Positions 16,605-25,464 of a stretch of 64,000 nucleotides of DNA are shown piece by piece. The stretch's first letter is position 1, and every line of letters begins with the position of its first letter. Source of the DNA: Mangrovimonas sp. TPBH4. GTDB lineage: Bacteria; Bacteroidota; Bacteroidia; Flavobacteriales; Flavobacteriaceae. The notes beneath the pieces are model-generated. The model searched no databases, was not told where the DNA came from, and worked only from the letters and a program-made list of their open reading frames with translations. Both the position numbers and the translations under genes were made by a program. Where the stretch lies: assembly GCF_001280505.1 (NCBI RefSeq), contig NZ_LBIO01000037.1, forward strand, positions 1 through 64,000, written 5' to 3'.

Positions 16605-16641
16605 ATGCCGCCTATAGACCATACGGATCCATAGGCGGCAT
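16605..16641 (-). other. leader hairpin upstream of the replication operon
   Basis: A perfect 11 bp inverted repeat, ATGCCGCCTAT (16605-16615) and ATAGGCGGCAT (16631-16641), with a 15 nt loop. It is followed on the minus strand by a T-rich stretch. It lies 37 bp before the 53-residue gene and could be an attenuator or a weak terminator. A 69-codon ORF crossing it (16575-16784) is not convincing. Confidence 0.5.
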
Positions 16642-16858
16642 ATATAAATTTGTAGTCTAAAGAAAAGTAGGGCTGCTTTACCGCTACTTTGCTTCACTTG
16701 AATTTCTTTTGTAAGGATAAAGGTGCTGAGCACCGAAAGCCTCCTTACTCGATCTGCTTTCCTTTTAATAGTAATACTGTTCATAATTTACAGGTATTGG
16801 TTAACACTTGCAAATTATGAGCATCCCCAGAAGAGGGCTAAAAAACTGTATTACATTC

Positions 16859-16911
16859 TATATCAAAAAACAGAAAAGTTATATCAAAAAAGGGCATTTC
16901 TATATCAAAAA
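16859..16911. repeat. three TATATCAAAAA direct repeats, 21 bp apart
   Basis: TATATCAAAAA starts at 16859, 16880 and 16901, a spacing of exactly two helical turns. The last copy overlaps the final codons of the 333-residue gene. The array faces the leftward replication operon and looks like an operator for a small DNA-binding protein. Confidence 0.6.
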
Positions 16912-17906
16912 GCCGATTTACCCTCCATTGAGGCTTCGTATTTCTCGATTTCGGTGGTTAAAAGTTGAACCCTTTCATAATATTTTCTGTTCAAATGTTC
17001 CTTAGGTTTTAGAACCCGAATAAGCTCCACTCCAAACTCCTTTTTAACGAAATTAAGGTAGCTCTTTGGCTTACTCTCTTCGAGATATCCTTTTCCTGCC
17101 ATAGCAAGAAAAAAGGCCTGAATGTACATCTCTGGATACTCCCTAAATGAAGTTATCTTATTGTAGACAAAACGGAAAAACTCAAAGTCATTAAACAGAT
17201 CCATATAGCCTTCTTCATATTTCCGCTTTAATTCCGCTGCCTTGGAAAAGTAATTATCTTCTTCGAATTTGAACTGCCTATTAAGATTAAGTAATATTTT
17301 TAAATGTGTCTCGAAGTTGACTACAGTTCGAATATTTAAATTTTGAAGAATTAACTCCTCTGTGAAATACTCTAGATCACCACATAGAAATGGGACAACC
17401 ATATCTTTAGTCGCCAACGCCCTCTTTAAGGCATTTCTGTGATAATAAAGGTACTCAAACTTGGCTTGTGTATACGACACAACATCCCCCTCACTATTCA
17501 CCGTCTGGACGACCTTATCAAACCCTTCTGGTTTTAATACAGACATAATATCAAGAAATAGTCCACTTGCATATTTCCTGAGCTCTAGTGCATCTTTTCC
17601 AAACACGGCTTTGTCCCATTCACGTAAAAAATCATTATAGTCCTCTGAAATAAAAATCTTCCATCTTGTTACAATAAACTCATAGAACTCATCCCGCAAT
17701 TCTTTTACGGGTGTTAGCTGGCGCTTTAAGGGGACAACTTGATTTTGAAAAATTTCATCAGATACTACTATCCTTGCCGAGTTTTCCCATTGAAAGTATC
17801 CCTCCCCAACTAAAAGCTCATCAAAATCTTCGAGCTCCTCAATTAACTCTAATGCCTTTTTACTACCAGATTCATCCTTTAGGTTGATGTTATTAAAATA
17901 TGCCAT
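16905..17906 (-). CDS. unknown 333-residue protein of element A
   Basis: A soluble, helix-rich protein with many Phe, Tyr, Glu and Lys residues and no signal peptide. I find no catalytic motif or known fold. It is monocistronic by spacing, with 133 bp to the recombinase gene on its upstream side and the repeat array at its 3' end. It starts at ATG 17906. Its constant company with integrase, helicase and primase-like genes suggests a core function of this element class rather than cargo. The evidence is only positional. Confidence 0.65.
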   Translation of the reverse strand: MAYFNNINLKDESGSKKALELIEELEDFDELLVGEGYFQWENSARIVVSDEIFQNQVVPLKRQLTPVKELRDEFYEFIVTRWKIFISEDYNDFLREWDKAVFGKDALELRKYASGLFLDIMSVLKPEGFDKVVQTVNSEGDVVSYTQAKFEYLYYHRNALKRALATKDMVVPFLCGDLEYFTEELILQNLNIRTVVNFETHLKILLNLNRQFKFEEDNYFSKAAELKRKYEEGYMDLFNDFEFFRFVYNKITSFREYPEMYIQAFFLAMAGKGYLEESKPKSYLNFVKKEFGVELIRVLKPKEHLNRKYYERVQLLTTEIEKYEASMEGKSAF

Positions 17907-18039
17907 ACAATATTGATTTAGGTCGGGCGAAATTATAATTTATCCACTTCTAACCCACCTAAAACAACTATTGTTTATTCACATTACCCCTAAATCCTTT
18001 CAGGTCAAAAAAAGAGACACATAATTAGTAAGGATTAAA

Positions 18040-19470
18040 TTATACCTTAATTAGGTTAGAGTAGTCCTTTGGTAGTTCTGCGTCGATATCCCTTAAATAC
18101 TTCTCTAGTGCTTCCATAGTTGAATGGCCTGTAATAAGCATTAATTGGGATTTGGTCTCATAAGTACTAAAGTTCTTTTTAAGTTCCCTGTAAAGCATAG
18201 TAATAAAAGTATGCCTAAAACTATAAAGTCCATAGTTCCCATCTAAGCCAAAATGATCCTTGACCTTTTTAAATCTTTTTGTAAAATAATCTCGCTTATT
18301 GACTTCCGTAGTGTCCCATTCCCCTCCAATTCTGTCAGGAGTAAATAGGAAGGAATTTCTATCCATCTTCGTTAGGTCGGGAAGGTCTTTCAGAAGTTTG
18401 GCTGGGATAATTTTTGTCTTAACAGGCTTATTCTTCGCCTTTACATACAACTTTTTGTCCTCCACGTCCAGATCCTTTACTTTCAACCTACAAACTTCTA
18501 TGGGACGAAGGAAGTTATAGGAAACAAACTTAATGAACAAGGATAGAATAGGATCCTCCTTTTCAAGGTAGGCATAAATCTCTTTGTTCTCTTGTGGCTT
18601 ATAGGTCTTATTTCGGATAGGCTTAGCGCTAAGGACATTGATCTTCTTAACAAAATTGCCAGCTATTACTTCATTGTCCTCTAGAACCTGAAACAAAGAG
18701 CTTAGATCAACACGGGCATTATTTCTGTTCCTTGGACTTGTACGTTGAAGGACATCATTAAGGTAATTTATTACGATCTTTTTAGTCACTAGGTTAATGG
18801 AAGACTCTTCTGTGATCCCATTTTCCTGTAACCAGCTCTTTAACCTGTTGATACGACTCTTGAACTTAGGGTAGGAAGTTGCGTTGAGAACCTTTTGCTT
18901 AGTTTCCAAACCAAGCTTGAAGGCCTCCCCTAGCGTCATCACATTTTCTGCCTCCTCCTGTATACCTTCAACTTTATGATTGGCTTTACTAGCAGCTACC
19001 TCGGTAACTTTATTGGAAATCTCTGGAGCAATCTTATGGTCATTATTGCGACTATCAGTTTTAGCCTCTACTCGTGCCATCTCAACGACTTTCGGTTCTT
19101 TGCTAAGAAGCCTGTCCTTTACCTTGGAATTGTCCTCTGCATAGGGATTATATCCTGCCTCCAGAACCTTCTCCAAAGTCGCTTTTATTTGTGTTAGGAT
19201 TTTTAACCTATTCCTTTTTGTCTTCTGAAAATTTGCATCTCCTTTCAAATTTGTTTGTCGGGTCAACTTTCCCGTCTCGGGATCTCGGTAAGAATAATAG
19301 ACGTACCAGTCCTTTTTAAGAGCATCTTTCTGCTCTTTTTTGGATAGTTTACTCCATTCGGAAACCTTGACGCCTCCTGTGAAGATTTTGGGTTCATTGT
19401 AGTTCAATTTCATACTAAAATCGTGTACTGCATCGTGTACTTCAAACAAAAACCGCATAGCTGACTGCAT
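18040..19470 (-). CDS. tyrosine recombinase (integrase) of element A
   Basis: About 476 residues from ATG 19470, which directly follows the T-tract of a terminator. An upstream GTG at 19494 lies inside the terminator hairpin and is unlikely. The layout matches the recombinase at 3605-4954: arm-binding N-terminus, long polar linker, core-binding domain and catalytic domain. The motifs are NFLRPIEVCR, YSFRHT, TGHST and the nucleophile Tyr in LEKYLRD. As in its relative, Tyr replaces the first His of the HxxR box. It lies next to tRNA-fMet and the 43 bp core, and its early codons contain the CGTGTAC arm-type repeats. It should catalyse integration and excision of element A. Confidence 0.93.
   Translation of the reverse strand: MQSAMRFLFEVHDAVHDFSMKLNYNEPKIFTGGVKVSEWSKLSKKEQKDALKKDWYVYYSYRDPETGKLTRQTNLKGDANFQKTKRNRLKILTQIKATLEKVLEAGYNPYAEDNSKVKDRLLSKEPKVVEMARVEAKTDSRNNDHKIAPEISNKVTEVAASKANHKVEGIQEEAENVMTLGEAFKLGLETKQKVLNATSYPKFKSRINRLKSWLQENGITEESSINLVTKKIVINYLNDVLQRTSPRNRNNARVDLSSLFQVLEDNEVIAGNFVKKINVLSAKPIRNKTYKPQENKEIYAYLEKEDPILSLFIKFVSYNFLRPIEVCRLKVKDLDVEDKKLYVKAKNKPVKTKIIPAKLLKDLPDLTKMDRNSFLFTPDRIGGEWDTTEVNKRDYFTKRFKKVKDHFGLDGNYGLYSFRHTFITMLYRELKKNFSTYETKSQLMLITGHSTMEALEKYLRDIDAELPKDYSNLIKV
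19422..19440. repeat. two 12 bp-spaced CGTGTAC repeats, right end of element A
   Basis: CGTGTAC lies at 19422-19428 and 19434-19440, inside the first codons of the recombinase gene and 85 bp inside the right core. It matches the pair at 5102-5120. Element B has CGTGTTC instead, a one-base difference. Confidence 0.7.
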
Positions 19471-19500
19471 AAAAAAAACGGATTGTGAATACACAATCCG
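19471..19500 (-). terminator. intrinsic terminator of tRNA-fMet, abutting integrase start
   Basis: A perfect 9 bp stem CGGATTGTG/CACAATCCG with an AATA loop (19479-19500), followed on the minus strand by eight T residues that run straight into the integrase ATG. It should end the tRNA transcript. Read-through would transcribe the integrase. Confidence 0.85.
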
Positions 19501-19524
19501 TTCAGTTTAACAGCTTTAAGCTTT

Positions 19525-19598
<74 letters not shown>

Positions 19599-19704
19599 AT
19601 ATCGTGCTGCAAATATAAGACGTTTTTTGAGAATACAAAGCATATTTTAAAAATAACTCCCAACAATTTCTTGCCGGGAGCTACACAATTATTATGGGCT
19701 TATT

Positions 19705-20610
19705 TTAATCTTCTGGGTCCAAGGTTACTATCACTCCTCTACCCTCAGTATTGTGCACATCAAAATTTTTCATTTTTGGAAAGTTTTTTTCCAAAGCCGC
19801 CAAATCTCCCTTGAAAGCGTTGTTTCCTAAGAGCAAAACTTTCAGGTTTACCAAGCTAGCAAGTTCATTTGGCAAATCACCATAAAAAGCATTATTGGCC
19901 AATACCAATTCTTCCAAACCTGTTAACTTACCAATTGACTTTGGGACAATCCCTAACATTTGATTATCAAAGACACTCAATACTCTTAGTGATGCCATCC
20001 CTGAAATTTCCTTCGGAAGGTTTCCGGTAATTTTATTACTGCTAATTAAAAGCTCTTTTAGTTTGGTAAGTTTACCTATGGATTTTGGAATCGTTCCTTC
20101 TATGTGGTTATTATATAATTCCAAATATTCTAAATTGGCCAAGTTTCCTATCTGACGAGGGATCTCACCTTCAATTCTATTCATAAACAACTGCAACGAC
20201 ACCAAGGATTTTAAATTTACAATGGAACTTGGCAGTGTTCCGTTCAATTGATTAAAAGCTATGTTCATTACTTTTAGTTCCGTTAGGTTCCCTATGGATG
20301 AAGGAATCTTTCCGGTGATAGCGTTTCTAAAAAAACTAATTTTTCTTAAGTGAATCAAGTCTCCAAACATCTCTGGAAGTGTCCCCGAAAGGTTATTGGA
20401 ATCTAAATTTAACTCAACCACCTTATCGTCCTCAATGATCACACCACACCAAGTATATACTGGTGCATTGAGATTCCATTTTTTAAACCAATGCTCTCCT
20501 TGGGTGGAAGCATTTAATGCCACAAGAGCTGCTTTTTCTTTGGCCGAAATTGCGCCAAATGACAATACACTAATTAAACAGAACAGAAATGATAGTTTGA
20601 GCGTTTTCAT
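19705..20610 (-). CDS. secreted leucine-rich-repeat protein
   Basis: A 301-residue protein with an N-terminal signal peptide (about residues 1-23). An LRR N-terminal cap is followed by about eight repeats of the plant-type pattern (LxxLxxLxLxxNxLxGxxPxxIGxLxxL), between about residues 65 and 280. Such proteins mediate binding to other proteins or surfaces. There is no clear type IX tail. It lies just outside the tRNA-fMet insertion site and reads leftward. The ligand is unknown. Confidence 0.85.
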   Translation of the reverse strand: MKTLKLSFLFCLISVLSFGAISAKEKAALVALNASTQGEHWFKKWNLNAPVYTWCGVIIEDDKVVELNLDSNNLSGTLPEMFGDLIHLRKISFFRNAITGKIPSSIGNLTELKVMNIAFNQLNGTLPSSIVNLKSLVSLQLFMNRIEGEIPRQIGNLANLEYLELYNNHIEGTIPKSIGKLTKLKELLISSNKITGNLPKEISGMASLRVLSVFDNQMLGIVPKSIGKLTGLEELVLANNAFYGDLPNELASLVNLKVLLLGNNAFKGDLAALEKNFPKMKNFDVHNTEGRGVIVTLDPED

Positions 20611-20762
20611 AATGATAAGTTTGAAGCAAGAAAAAAGTTACATTAACGAATATAATCTTAATTCGTTGAAATGCAAATTTTTTTCGACGAAATACATAGT
20701 CAACTAAAAAGAAATACTGATAAAGACATTGAAAATCAACATATTTTATAAACTCTTACTTA

Positions 20763-20939
20763 TTAAAGCTCACTTACTTGAAAGTAAAATATGTCAAAAT
20801 TTTGAATCTTGATTTCCAACAACATGGGATTACAACAGACTTCGCAATCTTCAATATAATTTTGATTGTGAATAGACTTGTCCACTACAACAGATATTTG
20901 CTGCCAACAATATGGACATTGAAAGAAGTATGTTTCCAT
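20763..20939 (-). CDS. CPXCG-type cysteine-rich small protein
   Basis: 58 residues from ATG 20939. A frame-extending ATG 36 bases further upstream is less likely, because the family begins close to the first CPxC. Two Cys pairs, CPYC near residue 8 and CEVCC near residue 31, form a probable zinc ribbon. The family is common and uncharacterised. It lies downstream of the ABC-F gene on the same strand (58 bp gap) and may share its transcript. Confidence 0.75.
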   Translation of the reverse strand: METYFFQCPYCWQQISVVVDKSIHNQNYIEDCEVCCNPMLLEIKIQNFDIFYFQVSEL

Positions 20940-20997
20940 TCTGTAAGTTACAGATTTAGAAACGATTTTAAACAACTAAATTTTAAGTGAATGTCTT

Positions 20998-22905
20998 TTA
21001 GTTAAAACTATCCAACTCCTCGTGGATTGTTTCCCAATCCAACATGAGAGTATCCAATTTGTCCTTTTTGGCTTGATAATTCTCAAAGAAACTAGGGTCT
21101 GCCACTAAGGCATCATAATTTATAGCAAGTTCGGCATCAATAGCCTTGATTTCCTTTTCCAGTTGACTAATTTTAGCTTCGGTATTGCTCAACTTGTTGG
21201 CCAAAGCTTTCATCTTCTTTTGGTCTTGGTATGATTGCTTATTGGTTTCCTTTGGTTGCTCTTTGATAACATCGCGTTTTTCAACTTCCCTAAGGTTCTC
21301 CACGTTGCGTTGCTCTAAATAGAAATCGATATCTCCCAGATACTCCTTGATTCTTTGATCTTTGAATTCGTACACCTTATTTGTAAGCCCTTGAAGAAAA
21401 TCACGGTCGTGAGACACTAAAATCAAAGTTCCCTCAAACTTCTTTAATGCTTCTTTTAAAACATTTTTGGATTTAATGTCCAAATGGTTAGTGGGCTCAT
21501 CCATAACCAACACATTCAAGGGTTGCAGTAACAATTTTGCCAGCGCCAAACGGTTTCGTTCCCCTCCGGAAAGCACTCTCACATATTTATCAACCTCCTC
21601 ACCACGGAACAAGAACGATCCCAAAATGTCTCTTACCTTACTTCTATTGGACTCATTAGCAGCATCAATCATGGTATCCAAAACTGTTTTGTTGCCGTCC
21701 AGATATTCTGCTTGGTTCTGAGCAAAATACCCTATTTGCACGTTATGCCCCAACTTTAAATGCCCTTCGTGCTTTATTTCCCCAACAATAATTTTAGCCA
21801 AGGTAGATTTACCCTGACCATTCTGCCCAACAAAAGCCGTTTTGGAATCTCTTTCAATACTTAAGTCGATGCCATTTAAAACCTGTAAGTCACCATAATT
21901 CTTGGATATATTTTCAGCTTCAACTACCACTTTACCTGGGGTAATGGACACCGGAAAATTTAAGGTCATCACGCTATTGTCATCTTCATCTACCTCTATT
22001 CGCTCCATTCGGTCCAATTTCTTGATCAGAGACTGTGCCATGGAAGCTTTGGAAGCCTTGGCCCTAAATTTTTCAATCAGTTTTTCGGTTTGCTGAATCT
22101 GTTTCTCCTGATTTTTTTGTGAGGCTAACTGCTGTTCCTTGATTTCCTTTCTAAGCACTAAAAACTTTGAATAAGGCTTATTGTAATCGTAGATTCGTCC
22201 CAAGGAGATTTCAATAGTACGATTGGTTACATTATCCAAGAACATTTTGTCGTGGGATACAATCACTACGGCACCGGAATAGCCCTTTAAAAATCCTTCC
22301 AACCAAATAATGGATTCAATATCCAAGTGGTTGGTAGGCTCATCCAGAAGTAAAATATCATTGTTTTGAAGTAACAACTTGGCCAATTCAATACGCATAC
22401 GCCATCCTCCGGAAAAGGTATCCGTAAGTTTATTAAAGTCCTCCCTTTTAAAACCTAAACCTTGAAGAATTTTTTCGGTTTCACCTTGATAATTGTAACC
22501 TCCCAAGATTTCATATTGATGCTGAATTTCATTTAGATCGACCATCAATTGGTGATAGCTTTCACTTTCATAATCGGTACGCTCTGCCATTTCTAGGTTG
22601 ATCTTCTCTAATTTCCGTTCCAAGGCCTTAATCTCCCGAAACGCTTCATAGGCTTCTTCCAAAACTGTCCTTCCTTGGATGAAATCTATGTCCTGTCTTA
22701 AAAATCCAATGCTTAAATTTTTATCGGAAGCTATTTGCCCCAAATCAGGCTCCATATCCCCAGACAAAATCTTGAGCATGGTAGATTTACCAGCCCCGTT
22801 TTTACCAATCAAACCAACCCTATCCCCAGGATTGAGTTTAAAGGTGATTTCTTCAAATAAATATTCGCCCTGAAACGAAATAGAGAGGTTATGGATATTG
22901 AGCAT
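20998..22905 (-). CDS. ABC-F family ATPase
   Basis: A 635-residue protein with two ABC domains and no membrane segments. The first has Walker A GKNGAGKST near residue 36 and signature TFSGGWRMRIEL near 165. The second has Walker A GQNGQGKST near 364 and signature LSGGERNRLAL near 456. A helical linker rich in Lys and Gln (about 240-320) is the P-site tRNA interaction motif region. A C-terminal coiled coil (about 550-632) resembles Uup-type members. ABC-F proteins bind the ribosome and relieve stalling. It reads leftward and is divergent from the DUF983 gene. Confidence 0.93.
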   Translation of the reverse strand: MLNIHNLSISFQGEYLFEEITFKLNPGDRVGLIGKNGAGKSTMLKILSGDMEPDLGQIASDKNLSIGFLRQDIDFIQGRTVLEEAYEAFREIKALERKLEKINLEMAERTDYESESYHQLMVDLNEIQHQYEILGGYNYQGETEKILQGLGFKREDFNKLTDTFSGGWRMRIELAKLLLQNNDILLLDEPTNHLDIESIIWLEGFLKGYSGAVVIVSHDKMFLDNVTNRTIEISLGRIYDYNKPYSKFLVLRKEIKEQQLASQKNQEKQIQQTEKLIEKFRAKASKASMAQSLIKKLDRMERIEVDEDDNSVMTLNFPVSITPGKVVVEAENISKNYGDLQVLNGIDLSIERDSKTAFVGQNGQGKSTLAKIIVGEIKHEGHLKLGHNVQIGYFAQNQAEYLDGNKTVLDTMIDAANESNRSKVRDILGSFLFRGEEVDKYVRVLSGGERNRLALAKLLLQPLNVLVMDEPTNHLDIKSKNVLKEALKKFEGTLILVSHDRDFLQGLTNKVYEFKDQRIKEYLGDIDFYLEQRNVENLREVEKRDVIKEQPKETNKQSYQDQKKMKALANKLSNTEAKISQLEKEIKAIDAELAINYDALVADPSFFENYQAKKDKLDTLMLDWETIHEELDSFN

Positions 22906-22988
22906 TTAGTGACTTTTGTTACAATTAATCATTCTATAAAACGTAACTTTACAATTCGATAGAAAACGCAAAAATACACTATAAATCC

Positions 22989-23381
22989 ATGATAAAAAAA
23001 GGGACTAAGCTGTATAGCATATTTACGGGATCTTGTCCAAAGTGTCAAGAAGAATCCATGTACGTCAACAAAAATCCGTACATCATCACCGATACCCTAA
23101 AAATACATGATAAGTGTTCACACTGCGGTACAAAATACAGATTGGAGCCTTCATTTTTTTATGGATCCATGTATGTGAGCTATGCCGTAGGTATAGCCTT
23201 TGCCGTGGCCGCCTTTGTGATAAGCTATCTCATTCTTGGAACGACCTTAAAAACCGCCTTTATCGCGATTGTAGGGACGATGATAGCCTTTTATCCCATT
23301 ATCATGCGCTTGTCCAGAAATATTTGGATCAATATTTTTATGCATTACGATAAAGAATGGGCTAAGAAGAAAACCGCTTAA
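22989..23381 (+). CDS. DUF983 family membrane protein
   Basis: 130 residues. The N-terminal zinc-ribbon pairs CPKC and CSHCGTKY (about 15-51) are followed by two transmembrane segments (about 60-85 and 89-108) and a basic tail. It matches the widespread DUF983 family, whose function is not known. Its last 20 bases overlap the convergent oxidoreductase gene. Confidence 0.88.
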   Translation: MIKKGTKLYSIFTGSCPKCQEESMYVNKNPYIITDTLKIHDKCSHCGTKYRLEPSFFYGSMYVSYAVGIAFAVAAFVISYLILGTTLKTAFIAIVGTMIAFYPIIMRLSRNIWINIFMHYDKEWAKKKTA

Positions 23382-24405
23382 TGTCTATCTCTGGATTTAG
23401 AGCTTTGTTGTTTTCAATGGATCCATAGAGCTGCTCAGCTACATAAGGTGCAATCATAACGCCGCGCGTCCCCAAACCATTTAAAACATACATGTTTGAG
23501 TGTTCTGGATGTGCACCAACCAAAGGACGTCTATCCTTTACCGTTGGCCGTATTCCTGCTTCTTGATCTATTACTGTGAATTCGCAATTAATTAATTCCT
23601 TTACTTTCGCTACCAATTCCTCTCGTCCCGCTTGACTGGGTTGATTGGTTTTATCCTTCCAATCGTAAGTTGCTCCAACCGTATAAACATCATTTCCTTC
23701 TGGCAATAAAAACACAGATCCCTTCAAAATAACATCCAAGTTAAGATTGGGCGCCTTAATGGTTATGGTCTCCCCTTTAGTGCCATTTAATGGTAAATAG
23801 TTGAAATAAGGATTGGACTTTATACCAAAGCCTTCACAGAATACAATGTTTTTAGCTGTATGCTCATGATATTGAAACGAATTTGAGTTGATTTCCAAGG
23901 TGCCATAATTAAAAGCTTCGGAAATAAGTTGGTTCATCGTCAACAAATACGCTATATAGCCATCAATGAGCTTGTTGGTATCAACTCGTCCTGTATGCAA
24001 TACCTTACCAAAACCAAAAGGCGCTTTGATTTCGTCATTATGATTTTTAACCAAAGTAGTCGATAAAAAAGCCTCCAATGCAGGTTTATCTGAAGCAGAA
24101 AACCAAAGGTTTTGTTCTTCAATTGAAGAAAACCGCCTGTGAATTGGAATTGAAAAATCTATTTGCGTGCCCAAGAGTCCTTCCAAGTCCTTATATTTAG
24201 GTAATGCCAAATCCAATTGCTCCCTAGCCATCCAAACTTCGGAAAACCGCTTTAAAATAACAGGATTATAGACCCCTGCCGCTACTTTTGATGACTGTTG
24301 CGACTCATTGTTGAACACCAAAAAGGTTTTATTATGTTGACGCAATTGTTCGCAAAATGCAATACCCGCCAATCCACAACCTACTACAAAATAATCTACA
24401 TTCAT
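23362..24405 (-). CDS. FAD-dependent oxidoreductase (DAO family)
   Basis: 347 residues from ATG 24405, chosen because the Rossmann motif starts at once (DYFVVGCGLAGIAFCEQL). Longer in-frame starts run through the terminator. The FAD-binding GxGxxG and the C-terminal GLGTRG followed by APYVAEQL fit the D-amino-acid oxidase / glycine oxidase superfamily. The substrate is not evident. It reads leftward, converges with and overlaps the DUF983 gene, and is separated from gldN by a strong terminator. Confidence 0.85.
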   Translation of the reverse strand: MNVDYFVVGCGLAGIAFCEQLRQHNKTFLVFNNESQQSSKVAAGVYNPVILKRFSEVWMAREQLDLALPKYKDLEGLLGTQIDFSIPIHRRFSSIEEQNLWFSASDKPALEAFLSTTLVKNHNDEIKAPFGFGKVLHTGRVDTNKLIDGYIAYLLTMNQLISEAFNYGTLEINSNSFQYHEHTAKNIVFCEGFGIKSNPYFNYLPLNGTKGETITIKAPNLNLDVILKGSVFLLPEGNDVYTVGATYDWKDKTNQPSQAGREELVAKVKELINCEFTVIDQEAGIRPTVKDRRPLVGAHPEHSNMYVLNGLGTRGVMIAPYVAEQLYGSIENNKALNPEIDIKRFSS

Positions 24406-24451
24406 AACTACAAAATTAATATCCTGAAAATAATTACAAACTATAAAAAAG

Positions 24452-24485
24452 AAAAAGCCCACTTCAAAAGTGGGCTTTTTCTTTT
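24452..24485 (-). terminator. terminator after gldN
   Basis: Stem AAAAAGCCCACTT / AGTGGGCTTTTT with a short A-rich loop and T-rich flanks on both strands. It closes the gldKLMN transcript and insulates the oxidoreductase gene. Confidence 0.85.
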
Positions 24486-24503
24486 ATTTGATCGTGATTT
24501 ACC

Positions 24504-25394
24504 TTAGTAAGACCACATATCTTGTTCGAAATTACGAATCTTCTCTTTGATTCGGTCAGACTCCAAAAGTTGCATTAATGCGTTGTCAGCAATATACTCC
24601 TTCACCTCTCTGTCTCCATAAACGTTCTCTTCTTTATACATAAAGCCATTGAAACGTCTAGAATTCAACAAGTGATCGAAAGAGATTGGCACAGCACTGT
24701 TTTTGTTGTTAAACGATTTTGCTTCGTGCAAAACAGTTCTAGCTTCTGGGAAGAATACCCAAAACAATTCAACTAAATCAGGAATTTCTGCGTCAATAAA
24801 GTTAACATCTGGACAAACCGGAGCGATACCTAAAAGTCTGTAACGCAATTCACCTTGTCTTTTGTCAAAATACCACAATCCTTTGATACGGTATTCCTTG
24901 ATATCATAAGAAGAGATTTCTCTTTTTCTAATGTATTGAGGATCTACGATACCTTCTGCATTGTATTGCTCAAAACCTAGATCTGTAGTATCTACCAATT
25001 TCAAGGCTCCTTCCAAATCTTTCAACGTACGCTTTTCAGTGAAATAAGAGTCAGCATAAACATTTTCAATATTACCATTTGCTACATTCTTCATGATTAC
25101 ATCAAACAAAGAACGTCTGTTACTACCAATGTTGTTAGTATCTACAGGGTAGTAAAGCGGGAAGTTGGCACGCTCATCTAAAACGATTCTTTCCCAGGTC
25201 ATTTTTGAAAACAAAATATCTCTGTCATCTACATAACCATACTCTAAAGGTCTGTCATGATCCAATGCCAGTTGAGCTTCTGTTTTAACTCCTATTTGGT
25301 CTGGTGTTTTAGCGTTAAGGATATTTGCCTGAGCAAATGCCCCAGTTGTTGCAACAACTCCTAAAACGGTTAATAAAATATTCTTAATCTTCAT
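24504..25394 (-). CDS. gldN: gliding motility / type IX secretion protein GldN
   Basis: A 296-residue periplasmic protein with a clear signal peptide (cleavage after about 21, AFAQ). The start of the mature protein and the whole sequence match the GldN/PorN family. With GldK it forms the periplasmic ring associated with the type IX secretion channel in the outer membrane. It is the last gene of gldKLMN, 70 bp after gldM, and is followed by a terminator. Confidence 0.95.
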   Translation of the reverse strand: MKIKNILLTVLGVVATTGAFAQANILNAKTPDQIGVKTEAQLALDHDRPLEYGYVDDRDILFSKMTWERIVLDERANFPLYYPVDTNNIGSNRRSLFDVIMKNVANGNIENVYADSYFTEKRTLKDLEGALKLVDTTDLGFEQYNAEGIVDPQYIRKREISSYDIKEYRIKGLWYFDKRQGELRYRLLGIAPVCPDVNFIDAEIPDLVELFWVFFPEARTVLHEAKSFNNKNSAVPISFDHLLNSRRFNGFMYKEENVYGDREVKEYIADNALMQLLESDRIKEKIRNFEQDMWSY

Positions 25395-25464
25395 CTTAAA
25401 TCATTTAATGTTTGGGACTTCTGAGTCTCTACGTATAAAACGTTTGTTGTCTAACTAAAATATC

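Noticed and set aside
16575-16784. 69-codon ORF upstream of the small RHH gene
   Set aside because: It crosses a perfect hairpin, has no recognisable composition or family and fits better as a leader region.
23362-23381. Overlap of two convergent genes as a sign of a frameshift or wrong stop
   Set aside because: Both proteins end in family-typical ways, and a 20 bp convergent overlap is ordinary in compact genomes.
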